Source of the DNA: Scatophagus argus
Lineage: Eukaryota; Chordata; Actinopteri; Scatophagidae
Assembly (NCBI RefSeq): GCF_020382885.2
Contig: NC_058512.1
Location: 5,730,802 to 5,794,801, forward strand
Length of the DNA: 64,000 bases
Direction of reading: 5' to 3'
The position numbers and the translations under genes are program-made. A model generated the notes under the pieces. That model was not told the origin of the DNA. It saw only the letters and a list, made by a program, of their open reading frames with translations, and did not search any database. Below are positions 13,001 to 28,300 of this stretch, piece by piece. Every line of letters starts with the position of its first letter. Positions within the stretch are counted from its first letter, which is position 1.

Positions 13001-13016
13001 CCTGGGCCAGTGCTAG
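10014..13016 (+). CDS. dnajb5: DnaJ/HSP40 subfamily B co-chaperone, DNAJB5-like, 4 exons, 384 aa
   Basis: It stimulates the ATPase of HSP70 through its J domain and hands over unfolded clients. Exons are 10014-10121, 10742-11000, 11312-11865 and 12783-13016 (385 codons). Residues 1-54 are a separate basic/serine extension (includes [12 protein letters not shown]). The J domain starts at KDFYKVLGV (residue 55), with the HPD triad at 84-86. A Phe/Gly-containing linker with HATFSSFF and [13 protein letters not shown] follows, then the two beta-sandwich client-binding domains (from about [14 protein letters not shown]) and the [15 protein letters not shown] and [12 protein letters not shown] blocks of class B HSP40s. 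The C-terminal words VIKPG and RRLRGEGLP favour DNAJB5 over DNAJB4 and DNAJB1. The linker differs from mammalian DNAJB5, so this could be a fish paralogue. The start is the first ATG in the 5' exon. Confidence 0.9.
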
Positions 13017-13690
13017 CCTGCTTCTGTGCGACGGCCTGATTGACGCAGCATCACCGTGCGTGTATGTTGTTGTCCATTCACAAACACAGCCTTGCGCAAG
13101 GTGCTAGTATCACAACCAATCACAACCTCTTATTGTGTTTGGAAATGGCAAGTGATTTGTAGTTCAGTGAGGCGATGACTTTCTGCAGGCATGATGCACA
13201 TCACCTATGATGCCACATGAGCAGTGAGTTCAGAACTGATGAATGGGGTCTTTAGTATCTGAGGGCATCCATTGACTCTGTAGCCTTTCTCTTGAATGAA
13301 AAGCTATTCTGTACTGTTATACTTGCAAACCCATAGCAGGATATCAGTGTGCTATTCAAGTCTGTATAGACTTCCTTAAACCTGAATGGTAGAAAAATGC
13401 TAAAAAAAAAAAAAAAAAAGAAAAAAAAAGAAAAACAACTTTATTATAGTTATATGGTGTTCATATGACTGATCTTTTGCATTGATTTATTACAATAGCA
13501 AGATATACTTGTGTACAAAGATCTACTTTGTGTACAAAATGCAAAAACATTGTCTCTAAGAGAGATTCATCTGTCAAATGTTCTATTGAATTATTTGAAA
13601 TGTTTCTATATATTCTGCAGCGTTGATGTATTATTTCCTGATAGAGACTTGTCTGGAAGCATGAAAAATAAAGAAAAACACTCAATTTCA
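13017..13690 (+). other. 3' UTR of dnajb5-like gene, with poly(A) signal
   Basis: This is AT-rich untranslated sequence with an A-rich tract at 13400-13434. AATAAA occurs at 13667-13672, followed by a GT-rich stretch, which fits the end of the transcript. Confidence 0.55.
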
Positions 13691-13799
13691 GTTGTGTTCT
13701 CCGCCCTTCTTTGTGATAAGCGTGTGTTTTAAAAGACAGTGTACTCGTGTAAGAGGACTACAAATGTCCTCAAGAAACCAACAGACCGGAGGTATAATT

Positions 13800-14455
13800 T
13801 AACACAGTACATTTACCCAATTACTGCACTTAAAGCAGAAATTCAAGGGGCATTTTATGCAACTTTAGTCATCATCTGCACTGCATTTGTCTGATGGCCT
13901 GAGTTACTTTGGAGATTACAATTTTACATACCCTTCCTGTACAGCAAAACCCATTTATCACCAAGTCTGTAGGTTGTGAATTTGACTTTTTCTGATAAAC
14001 TGAAGGATGAAATGTTCCTTTAAAGGTTGAAAATCCTCCTAAATCTTAAGCTAAAACAATAATTTAATTAAGACCTTTTTGAATTAGCTGAATACGCATG
14101 CAAATCAATGAGTTGAAAAGATTAGATTTTATTTGTTTATTTATTTTAATGCAAAATCAGTTTTTCTTAGGAAGACCTGATTGTCACAGGACAGCAATGC
14201 TACCAGTATATGATCTTATGGGAAATGATGCATTAATCCTGTAATTACAGTATATAAAGCAGTTAAAAATTAACATCAACCACAGCAGTAAAACACAGCA
14301 CCCATGCAGCAGCAATATTAATCCAAAAACAATTTCTATAAAAGTAAAAAACTGACTGGAATGAGTACTTTTGCTTTTGATACTTAAAGTAATACTAATG
14401 CTAATACTTAGATAGTTTTACTGTGAGGTTTTGAAAGCAGGACCTGTGCGGTTGG
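13800..14455 (-). repeat. Teleost interspersed repeat, copy B
   Basis: ACATTTACCCAATTACTGCA and CATTTTATGCAACTTTAG at the left, and GAGTACTTTTGCTTTTGATA and TGAGGTTTTGAAAGCAGGAC at the right, follow the order of the same abundant fish repeat as 8876-9215. The orientation is uncertain because the family has partly symmetrical halves. It separates the dnajb5-like 3' UTR from hwa. Confidence 0.5.
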
Positions 14456-14954
14456 TGTTTTTTTTTACCTCAGTATACTTCTTCCAGCACTGTATCAGAC
14501 ACTGCAGTCCACAAAATCCCATTTCAGAGCAGGAAAATCATCAGTCCAGCAGTCCGACTATCTGCTGCCATCTTGTGGCCACTGGCTGCTACAACAACGC
14601 AAAACTTCCTGCGCATTAATAGGACACACCTGTTGATCTGCGCGGCTGTCAACTGACTGCGTGTCGCGTAGTCGTCCATGATCGAGCACTTGCTTTGTTA
14701 ACGCTGACAATATTATTCTGTAGTTATGAAGACCAGGGGGATAAAAGGCAACACTTACATTAGGAGATCATTTAAATTCAGGATACAAGCTGGCATGTTG
14801 CTGCTAAGTAAGAACAATATATACTTTAAAAAATATATACAAACACGAAGCAGTCCGCATTGATTGAACCACCTGTGCATTCAGACACAACGTGAAATCT
14901 CAATTGAGATCAGCAACTCCTTTAAAGTTCACCCTTTATGTCCCCTGGAATGAA

Positions 14955-17043
14955 ATGTCGCAAATAGGTCAGCCCACATCATCCAATCTGACTGAGGGTC
15001 ACCCCGTGACAAATCTGACTTTGGTTGTCCTGTTGCTGATACCCTGCGTGGTCATCCTGCTTCTGCTCAACTGCCTGTTTCTGGGTTACAAGTTACTGAT
15101 CCTGTCAAAGAACAGACACAAGCGAGAGGACACAGAGGAGATGCTTCTGCAGTCCACCCTGCACAGAGTCAGACGAGTATCCGACGTGGCTTTCCCCCCG
15201 CTGCAGGACGGGAGGAGGGCCTACATGTCTCTGTCGGAGCCGGTCCTGCCCCATCCTGTCACCTCTTCCAGGGCATCGTCCAGGGAGAGAGCCGGGGTGG
15301 ATCACAGGTTCCGGCTCCTGAGGCCGGATGGCGCCACCGGTTCAGGGTCCCTGAGGGCGCCGAGCACCATCCGAGCTGCTTCTTCTGCGGCTGGTTTCAC
15401 CCCGAGACTCGACCAGGCCTCCGGGTCACGGACTTACAGCGTCAGTAAAGGGGGCTGGTGTAAAAGTGCACCAGTTCTACCGCAGTCCAGTGACTCAGAG
15501 GCTGAAACCAGAGTGAACCTGGTGCCGCCAAACTCTCCAGTGGTGAGTGTAAATAACTCAATATAACCGGGAAGAGGCCTAATGAGTCAGGCGACATTTC
15601 TTACAGTTGTGGAGGTGGACTGATATTTATTCAAATATTTCTGCAGGTACCACAGCTTAAAAATATGTTGTGCTACCATTAAACATATTACAATTTTGAC
15701 TTTGACATTTGGCAGCCAATGCGGGCAGGTTCCTGCTCTGCAACTGCACTCACCAGCATGGCCGGATTAACTTGCTTTGGGGCTTTGGGGCCCTGGAGCT
15801 GCTGGACCCCTCTGAACACCCTTTTACTCTTCCTCACCCTTCATGGTGTACTTTATTCCTGGAATAATACCCAGTGTTTTAAGTGTGGTGATTCAAATTA
15901 ATACAAATTCAAAACCATGGAAGCACAACATAAGTGAGGGTTTTATGACTAGATTTTGACAGCAGTCCTCAAACACACCTCATTGTTTAGGGGCTCTGCA
16001 GTTCTCAAAGATCACATGTCAGTCATTGTGTTTAATCAGACACAAAATACCAAAACTTAATGCCCACCCAAGATCCAACATAATGAAAGAAGTAATAAGT
16101 CTTCCTACTCTAAAGCGTGGGGTCTGTTTTTCCTTCTTCTACAGCAGCAGACAGAACATGTGGGTCTTATTCGTCGGAGCAGTACTTACGAGATGCTGAC
16201 AGATGTGGTCCCAGGTGTTGCAGCATTTGACAAAGCAGACGTGGTGTGCGAGTACACCAGCCCGCCTTCAGAGGCATCCTGCCTGAACACATCTGCAGTG
16301 GGTCCTGGACTGGACAGCGACTTTGGTGCAAGCGCAGGTATGCTTCAGAGTCCTTCAGCTGCAACGGAATCAGTATGGCTGCCATTTATAACTAATGCAC
16401 CAAGAGGTGCAATTTATGTGGACAGTCATTTGTTATTATATTTCTCAGCTAATCAAGAAAACAGCTGTAGATCTCTTTTACAGACAGTCAAAAATGTTTT
16501 GTCATCTGAAATATATGAATTCATCTGCTTGGTGAAATTGCCTAATACAATAACCAAATTGGCCTACAAAAAACGGTTTGGATTTGATTAAATGCCCTGC
16601 GAGAGGAAAATTGTCTGGTGATGGTGAATTAGATTTATTACTCAGAGAGTCGGGGATTTACAAGCAACAAGTTTCAAAGTTGAACTGTTTTATTTCAAGT
16701 CCCTCGTCTGCTCGAACTTGTTTTGTGTAGAGCTAATTGATTTGGATGTTTGAGCTTCACTGCGCGGAGTTTTGACCCTGAAAGGCTGATTTGAGCAATA
16801 TTTGCATATCTGATGCACACTTTTATTCAAAGTAAAGAACTGATGAAGACAAAAATTCTTAAATACTTGTGTTCAGGAGTCTCCCTGCGGATTCTGTCGG
16901 CGGACAGTGACGGTCTGTCAAACGGCGTTCTGGCTTCAGCGTTGGAGTGGGATTATTACGACCCCTGCTATGTCAAGCAGAATAACGTACCCAAACATAA
17001 ACATCACAGGCCTGCGGTGCACGCCAAACAGTACTGGGTGTAA
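14955..17043 (+). CDS. hwa: Huluwa, maternal dorsal determinant membrane protein, 3 exons, 315 aa
   Basis: Huluwa is a maternally supplied plasma-membrane protein that promotes Axin degradation, stabilises beta-catenin and sets the dorsal organizer in fish and frog embryos. Exons are 14955-15542, 16145-16337 and 16877-17043 (316 codons). The N-terminus is short and outside-facing, with two NLT glycosylation sites (residues 11-13, 20-22). One transmembrane helix spans about 21-43 (LTLVVLLLIPCVVILLLL), then comes a basic stop-transfer segment (KNRHKRE). The long cytoplasmic tail holds the PPNSP motif (191-195) and an IRRSSTYEML motif (205-214). From memory, PPNSP and a SLRRSST-type motif are the functional motifs reported for zebrafish Huluwa, whose published length is about 294 aa. 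The conserved tail ends in HAKQYWV. ATG 14955 is the first in-frame ATG; the frame is open upstream, so an extra 5' exon is possible. The exon 2 acceptor is CAGCAGCAG, so one- or two-residue slippage may occur. Confidence 0.87.
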
Positions 17044-17397
17044 TAAGTCTCAGTAGTAGTTTTAATGTTTGTTTTATTATTTATTTCATTTAAATAACCT
17101 ATGATTTTATTTTTTTGTTGCCAAGTCTTTATTTATTCCACTAATTATCACTATGACTTCACACTAGTTTAAACCGACAATTTGATGATTGCACACTGAA
17201 CACACACTTAATTTGTCCAACTGTGAAATATTTTCTCTGCACCTTCTCTTGAGTTATTGTGAAATATTTGCTGTGTGTTTCCTTCACTTACATCAATATA
17301 AATTAGAGTCACTGTTTCACATTATAGCGGGCTGTTCAGCCTGTTCACGCTACGATTTAAATTCACTTCTATTGTTTGAAACGTTTTCACTCTGACC

Positions 17398-17403
17398 AAT
17401 AAA
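17398..17403 (+). terminator. Polyadenylation signal AATAAA of hwa
   Basis: AATAAA lies 355 bases after the hwa stop codon; a second copy occurs at about 17455. It sits only about 330 bases from the convergent atp5f1a signal. Confidence 0.5.
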
Positions 17404-17727
17404 GACTAATTTAGTAAAGTGTTTCTTGATTACTTTTGTCTCACAAGCAGAATTAATAAAGAATGCAATGTTTAAATAAACGCAACTTTCCTTTTCCTTT
17501 ATCAGCAAATTTCCATCTGCTTAATTCTCGACAAATGAGAGGTGGGAATTTAAGAAACCAACAGTTTAGATCAGCTCGCCTTTTCCACTGTGTTATAACG
17601 ATCAGTTGGAACAGCAAATTGTAGAGACAACAATAGTTTCACCATCACGGAACATCAAAACACAGAGTGACCAAGCAACACTTCTCTGAACCCAGTAAGA
17701 GACAGTCAAGTCCACTAGCTGGAATAC

Positions 17728-17733
17728 TTTATT
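17728..17733 (-). terminator. Polyadenylation signal of atp5f1a (minus strand)
   Basis: TTTATT on the plus strand reads AATAAA on the minus strand, about 130 bases past the atp5f1a stop codon. Confidence 0.55.
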
Positions 17734-17864
17734 CTCTGCTGAGAGATATCTGTACATTAAAGATCAAGTGCCACTTGAATTGTTTTTTTTTAAAGTTCAT
17801 AGAAAGTTATGACTAACGCTGCACTATGCAAACATGAAAAACATCTGGACTGAAAAGCATGACT

Positions 17865-22342
<4,478 letters not shown>

Positions 22343-23640
22343 GTTGATGTTCTGCTGAATGTGTCCTGCTCCGGAGCAGAGAGAGAAGGATGGCGGACAC
22401 GGGAACGATTTGTAGAAAGGTCACAATGACCCGGAAGCACTTAAAAATAAACTGCATTTATTTCTTTTCTTTGTCTTTTCTTTCGATTTCTCCGTTTTCA
22501 AAAATAAATGGTACGCCGTGTAATTTTGTATTGATATATATTGATGTATAAATATATTGATAAGTCCTTCAATTGTGAAATATCGAATTAAACAACTGAA
22601 TATCCTTAAAATTATACAAGGACACAATAAATAATCAATTAAATATAGGTCCATGTTCAGTGAAATATATAAAATCTTATGTCTTTTAATTCGATTTTTA
22701 TTTTAATTTTTTAATACAAAATAACATAGCGCCTACAGTCCGTTAGCTCGATGCTAACACATAGCGAGAACTACCGTTATTGCGCCAGCAGAAATTAGCT
22801 GCGCGATCAGGATAATATCGTAACAAACCATCCATTTTACTTTGCATGCTTAACATAAAACGACATATTTGCTCAAACTTGCAGGCACACATTTTCTGTA
22901 TTTTGTGGAAACAAACTAACAGCAGCAGCAGCAGCAGCCTCAAAGGGTCAAAAAACTCCCCAAAAAGTCCCCAATGGGTTTCGAAATGCACCCACCGGTG
23001 CAGGTATAGCATGCCAGGAGAGGGCAGCACACACAGTATGCTCTTCATATTTTCTAGTCTCTTATTTATTTTTACAGCACTGTAGCCTGAGGAGCAAAAA
23101 CGGCTAGACGTAGTAGACGTAGAAATTTATGTCAAAATGTGTATATGCTATCCAAATAACAACAGCTCTTGTGAAACACTCAACACAGAAAAGCAAGAAA
23201 CATCTGCAGATAGAGCCCAATGAAAGAGCAGGGCTACAGACAACTAGGATGGCATGATTGCAGTTCAAATATGTTCAAATGTTAAACATCCCAAGGTATG
23301 AGTAGAAATTACTGTAATTCAATTTACAACATTTTTTCATGTGATCTAATACCTCAGGATACTTTTAACAATTTAATCAACAGGTCTAGATTTTGACCTA
23401 GTCTTGTTATATCTAGGGTACGAGTATATGAGTCCGAAATCTCTATGGTGGTTTTTACTTTATCATCTTATCTTGAGATCTGGTCTTGGAGAGCGGCATC
23501 AAAATGTGTTTTTCATTTTCTGAGCTCATACACTGTTGGATCCATCCAGGCACACACCACTGATTTGTTCCACTGTTGGTCGTGCTTGTGCTGTGGTATT
23601 TTCCCTTCCTGTATTTTTATGTTCGACCAACAGGGGCGCT
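22343..23640. other. Intergenic interval between the divergent atp5f1a and ark2n promoters
   Basis: The atp5f1a 5' UTR and promoter occupy roughly 22343-22440. The rest is AT-rich, with a short (AGC)6 tract at about 22919-22937. No coding exon was seen. In human, HAUS1 lies next to ATP5F1A as I recall; nothing resembling it was found here. Confidence 0.5.
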
Positions 23641-23924
23641 CGACCATGAATAAAAGGCCGGAAGTGGCGCATGTAACTTTGTGAAAGACAGACGACTGAT
23701 GGAGACATTTTAAAATAAACACACAGCTAGCGGCTAACTGCTAACAGGGCTCGCTAAAGTGCGAGCTCACTGCGCCAAAACCCATTCAAATTCTCCCAAA
23801 TTGTAAAGAAGTGCAGTACATTTATCAGTGCATTGCTTATCTATCGCAAGTCAAAGAGGCTACAATTTACCGAAGATGTCCAAAAGTCTGACACTGGGAA
23901 AAGGAGAATATAACTAACACCGCG
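23640..23924 (+). promoter_or_regulatory. Promoter and first non-coding exon of ark2n
   Basis: A TATA-like GAATAAAAGG lies at about 23648, and a donor CACCGCG|GTAAGT ends the exon at 23924. The next acceptor (CTTCCAACAG at 25291-25300) leads into the coding exon. The exact transcription start is not determined. Confidence 0.45.
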
Positions 23925-25365
23925 GTAAGTTACAACTAGCGCAGCCGATTTAAATGCTAAATTGGCTATCGCTTTGAGATAACATTAGCCGTTAGCCGTT
24001 ATCCTGCTTTTACGCCTCTGGGTGGCTAGATACTGCTTCCATTTATAGGATCTTGCGAGGCAGCTGTCATGCAGCCTGAACATTTTCCCATGACTTGTCG
24101 TCTTCTCGCCAAGTTTGCGGAGCGAAAGGTTATGACCGAGGTTAGCTTCACTACGCAGCTAAAAGTAGTGTCTTCATCCGAGGCTGTGTTAGCATGAGCT
24201 AGCGACAGACACAACTAAAGTCATTAATTCAGCCCCTAAGAAATATCTCTTTGCACACACTGACACACACACTGATATATAATGGACTTTCACGAAATCA
24301 TTCTCATGCTTTGTGAGATGTAAAAGTAGAATAAAAAGGTAAACGTTTATTGCACTCATAAGCTAGCCAGCGTCAGTTGCTGACTAGCAGTCATTAATGA
24401 CGATATCTGATCAAAGTATATATTAAATTACTAATGCGATTATTTGTTGTTGTTTGATCTGAACACTCGGCACTTATGCATCATGTTAACTGAGCACAAC
24501 ATGCAGAAAATGAGCTTAATTTCATGCGATTTTGGAAAGAGAAAAAAGTAATTGCTTTACTATGCCACTAAAAGTTATAGTTGAATCGGAGAGTTACATG
24601 TTTAAGAACAAATGTCCAAAATAATATTTATGTAACAATTGCCAAGAAATTATGGTAAATGCCTTATATTTGATGAAAACCATGATTTATTGTTCATAAA
24701 TTAATGTTATTTATTCCACGCATATGTATTTGAGGTACCTTAGACGCAAAGAGAGTGGCAGCACAAACAATTTTTAGTACAACGAAAGTTTGACATTTGT
24801 CCATGGGCGGGCTGAACTTATTTGGCACTGCGTGCAGCTGTGTTAATGTCAGCTGTGGCTTGGCAAACATGACACTGTTCAACTTCTAGATTTATTTTGT
24901 GTTTGACTGGGTGTTTTCTCAAGTTGGATATGTTTCCCTGGCCAGCTTTGCGTTTTGCATTACAGACACTGCAGCGAGTGTTTTTTGCGTCAAGTTTAGA
25001 AAAGTGTAACCATGCCTGCAGGGGTGATTTCGTCTCACACTCTGTCTTTCTCTTTATGCTGAGTTACATCCATCCAGATACACTCTTGGGTATAGATATT
25101 GATAGGCACTGATTTGATTTAAAATGATGTGTCACTCTGTAATACCAGCTTCAGTTGGTCAGCAGCCTCCAAAGTAGAGTTTGATACCCAGCCATAATTG
25201 TGCCCAGTGCTCTCAGACATCCAGCATCTTGCACAAAATGCATGTGTTGCCCATATTTAGACTATGAGTTGGAATTAGTGGTATGTTTTTCTTCCAACAG
25301 GTGAGCTCTAGTCCAGGCACATTGGTCCATGTCCGTTGGACCTTTGGGCTCTGGGCTCAACTAGT

Positions 25366-28300
25366 ATGAAGATGGCTGATTCAGAGAAGGCAGAGGAATT
25401 TGTGGATGCTGAGTGCCCGCTAGAGTGCCTTGATGAAGTACAATCAGCCACAACTCTTCAGGGAGAGCAAGATGACCATCTGAAAACAGAGACCACCACC
25501 AGTACCAGCTCACCACCAAGGGAAAAGGAGGCAGACAGCCCTTTGAATACAGAGGGGGAGCAGAGTCTCCTCTCCATGCCATGCCTGATGAAAGAGCTCC
25601 GCAGAGACTCTCCAGAGTCCCAGCACGCCTCTACAGGGAGTGACAAACCCGTGTCTCGTCATATCTATGAGAGTGACTCCTCAAACCCCTGCATGCTCTC
25701 CCCTTCATCCAGTGGCCACCTTGCTGACTCAGACACACTCTCCTCAGGGGAAGAAGGTGCTGCTCCTCGCACTGGGGAAGAAGAGGGAAGCATGGAGGCT
25801 GCAAATGATCCTGGAGAGGCTACAGGAAGGCAAGCATCTGCCACGGCTGCAGGGGGTCGAAAGTCTCGGCGGTCACATTCAGAGAGTGAGATGCCTCCCA
25901 ATGCAATGGCTGCAAAGAAAAACCGCTGCCAGCCCTCCATGATAGCAGCAGGAGGGCAAGAAAAACAAACCAATGGCAAGCTGGCAAAAGTGAAAGGTCA
26001 CCGGAGCCAGAAACACAAGGAACGGATGCGTTTACTGAGGCAAAAACGAGAGGCAGCAGCACGGAAGAAGTATAACCTGCTGCAGGACAGCAGTACAAGT
26101 GACAGCGAGCTCACGTGTGACTCCAGCACCAGCTCATCCGAGGATGAGGATGATGACACTTCAGGAGGTAGCAAGACAATCAAGACGGATATTTCAGGTA
26201 ACGTCCAGTGTTCACTACACATGCTAATAACACAGTACTACTACCACTGTCCATAGTAATACTAGCAGTTACTTAGATTTCCAGTGCAAAACACTGTATC
26301 ACATGGTAATTATGGTGATCTAAGTCTATAGCCATCATATTAAAACATAGAGCTTAACAGTAAGAGGCCTGCATGACCTTACAATTTCAGGCAACCCAAA
26401 CAAAGTCCTTCATTTGCCTCATTTAGTAAGAACATGTAATGTGGCTGTACAAAGCCTCTGCAATATTAGATCAGTACAAGCACTGCTTTGTTTGTCTGTT
26501 TGATCAGTCACTTTCTGTTGTTGTTTTATTTTTAATTAATTTATTTTTTGGGGATTGTTCCTCACTCATCTGTCTTCACTCACCCTGTCCTTAGATACAT
26601 AGACTGTATGTATAGAAGGGCCTGTGGCCGCTCACTTGTAGTAATGTACGTGTTTTGTTGGAACTTTGTCTCGTTGTCTCATTTGCATGCTGTGGAAGTC
26701 TAGTGGACATTCTTCAACTCATGGAATGATATAAACTGGGTTTTCTCAATTTAACCCATATTGCAACTTCTGCAGTTCAACAAGAGATCCATTTATATCC
26801 TTAGCCTTTGCTGTAAGTAGACAATGGAGTATGATCTCACTATGCTAGTCTGAGCTGGAAGACTTGTTAAGTATATCCTGCTTTTTATTGTCTCTGCCTA
26901 TGGCTTTTAGGTCTATCATATACTGCACTCTGCCAACACAAGAGATGATGAAGCTTTTTAGAATTGCAAACAGGTGGTTCTCATACTTATAATGGGTTCT
27001 GTAGCACATTTGATGAGTCAGATGGCTCTTGTATCATCAGCTAGAAAATATTAATGCCTATACAGTGCTGACCGACAATGGCTTTATGCTGTAAGCTAAA
27101 ACTCAGCAGAAGAAACACCGACAGTATGGTTGCAACATTGACCTTATGTTATTCTCTTAGTTGACCTCATGTTTCATGATGACGGTAGAAATCTCTTTGG
27201 TGAGTTGAGTTCCCATAAGTAGCTACTGCCAGAGTGGTATGCACAGGCCCTACCACTGCTGTTGATGGAGAAGTCACTTTGTTTGCCTTAGGCTGATCTT
27301 ATCACTGTGTTCTCATTTCTTAGAAGAAAACCTTATCAGTTTGTCCTGCTAGGCAGTTTTTCTTTTAAATTAAATTAAGAATTTGAGAGTTTGTACCGAT
27401 TTTTGTTTAATTATTGTCACGTTTTTAAGTGGAACCAGTTTATCAAGTCTTATTTTTCTTCAAGAGTATCATAGTGGTATTATAAGGTTTGCCTCTTTGG
27501 GTTGATGCTCACCCTACTGCATATTTTACAAAGTTGATTGATGATAAGACATACTTGCTGCAATTTATCATAGACTTGTGTTGAATTTGCCTCAAAAGGG
27601 TGCATTTACCTCAGAGTCTCTCCGGGTAACACATTTTGCAAACCACAGTCACTGAATCAGCTCCCAGAGACATCAGTTATCTTACTTCAGGGACCTGTAC
27701 TACATTAAATGTTTTCAACCATTTTTACATCCCGCACACAGATTTGAGTGCTACAACTGCATGATGTAGTCCATCAGCATGAAAGAGTCGATCTGCACGT
27801 AACCAAAAACAAACTCATTTTCTCTTTAATACAAAAGTCCACCTCCGAAGCATGAACGTGCTACTGTATTTTCTTATGGCTTGGCCTCAATGTCTTTAAA
27901 GCTGGCTTCAGACGTGCATCGGAGAGATCCAGAGTGGGCGCCCAGATTCATGGGCTGCTGGACAGCGGTGCGTGGGACAGGAACGGCATCGGCAGTGTTC
28001 TGGAGGAGGCCATGACGCGCTTTGCTGTGATGCAGCGCCAGACTGAGGAGCGCTTCCGCATCTGGATGGAAAAGCTTGCACACCTGGACTCAGACAACGA
28101 CTCGTCCAAACGCTCAAGTGATGCCGTAGAGGGGCAGCAGCAACCTGCCCAGGGGGCACGCCCATCCCCACCCAGTTCCTACTTGCCATCATCAGAGTCT
28201 GCAGAGACTATGGCTGCCTACATCTTGGCACGAGAGAACAACAGTCTCGGCCCCACCCCTATAAACAACAACATCCTACCTGAAGTGATCACTCAGAATG

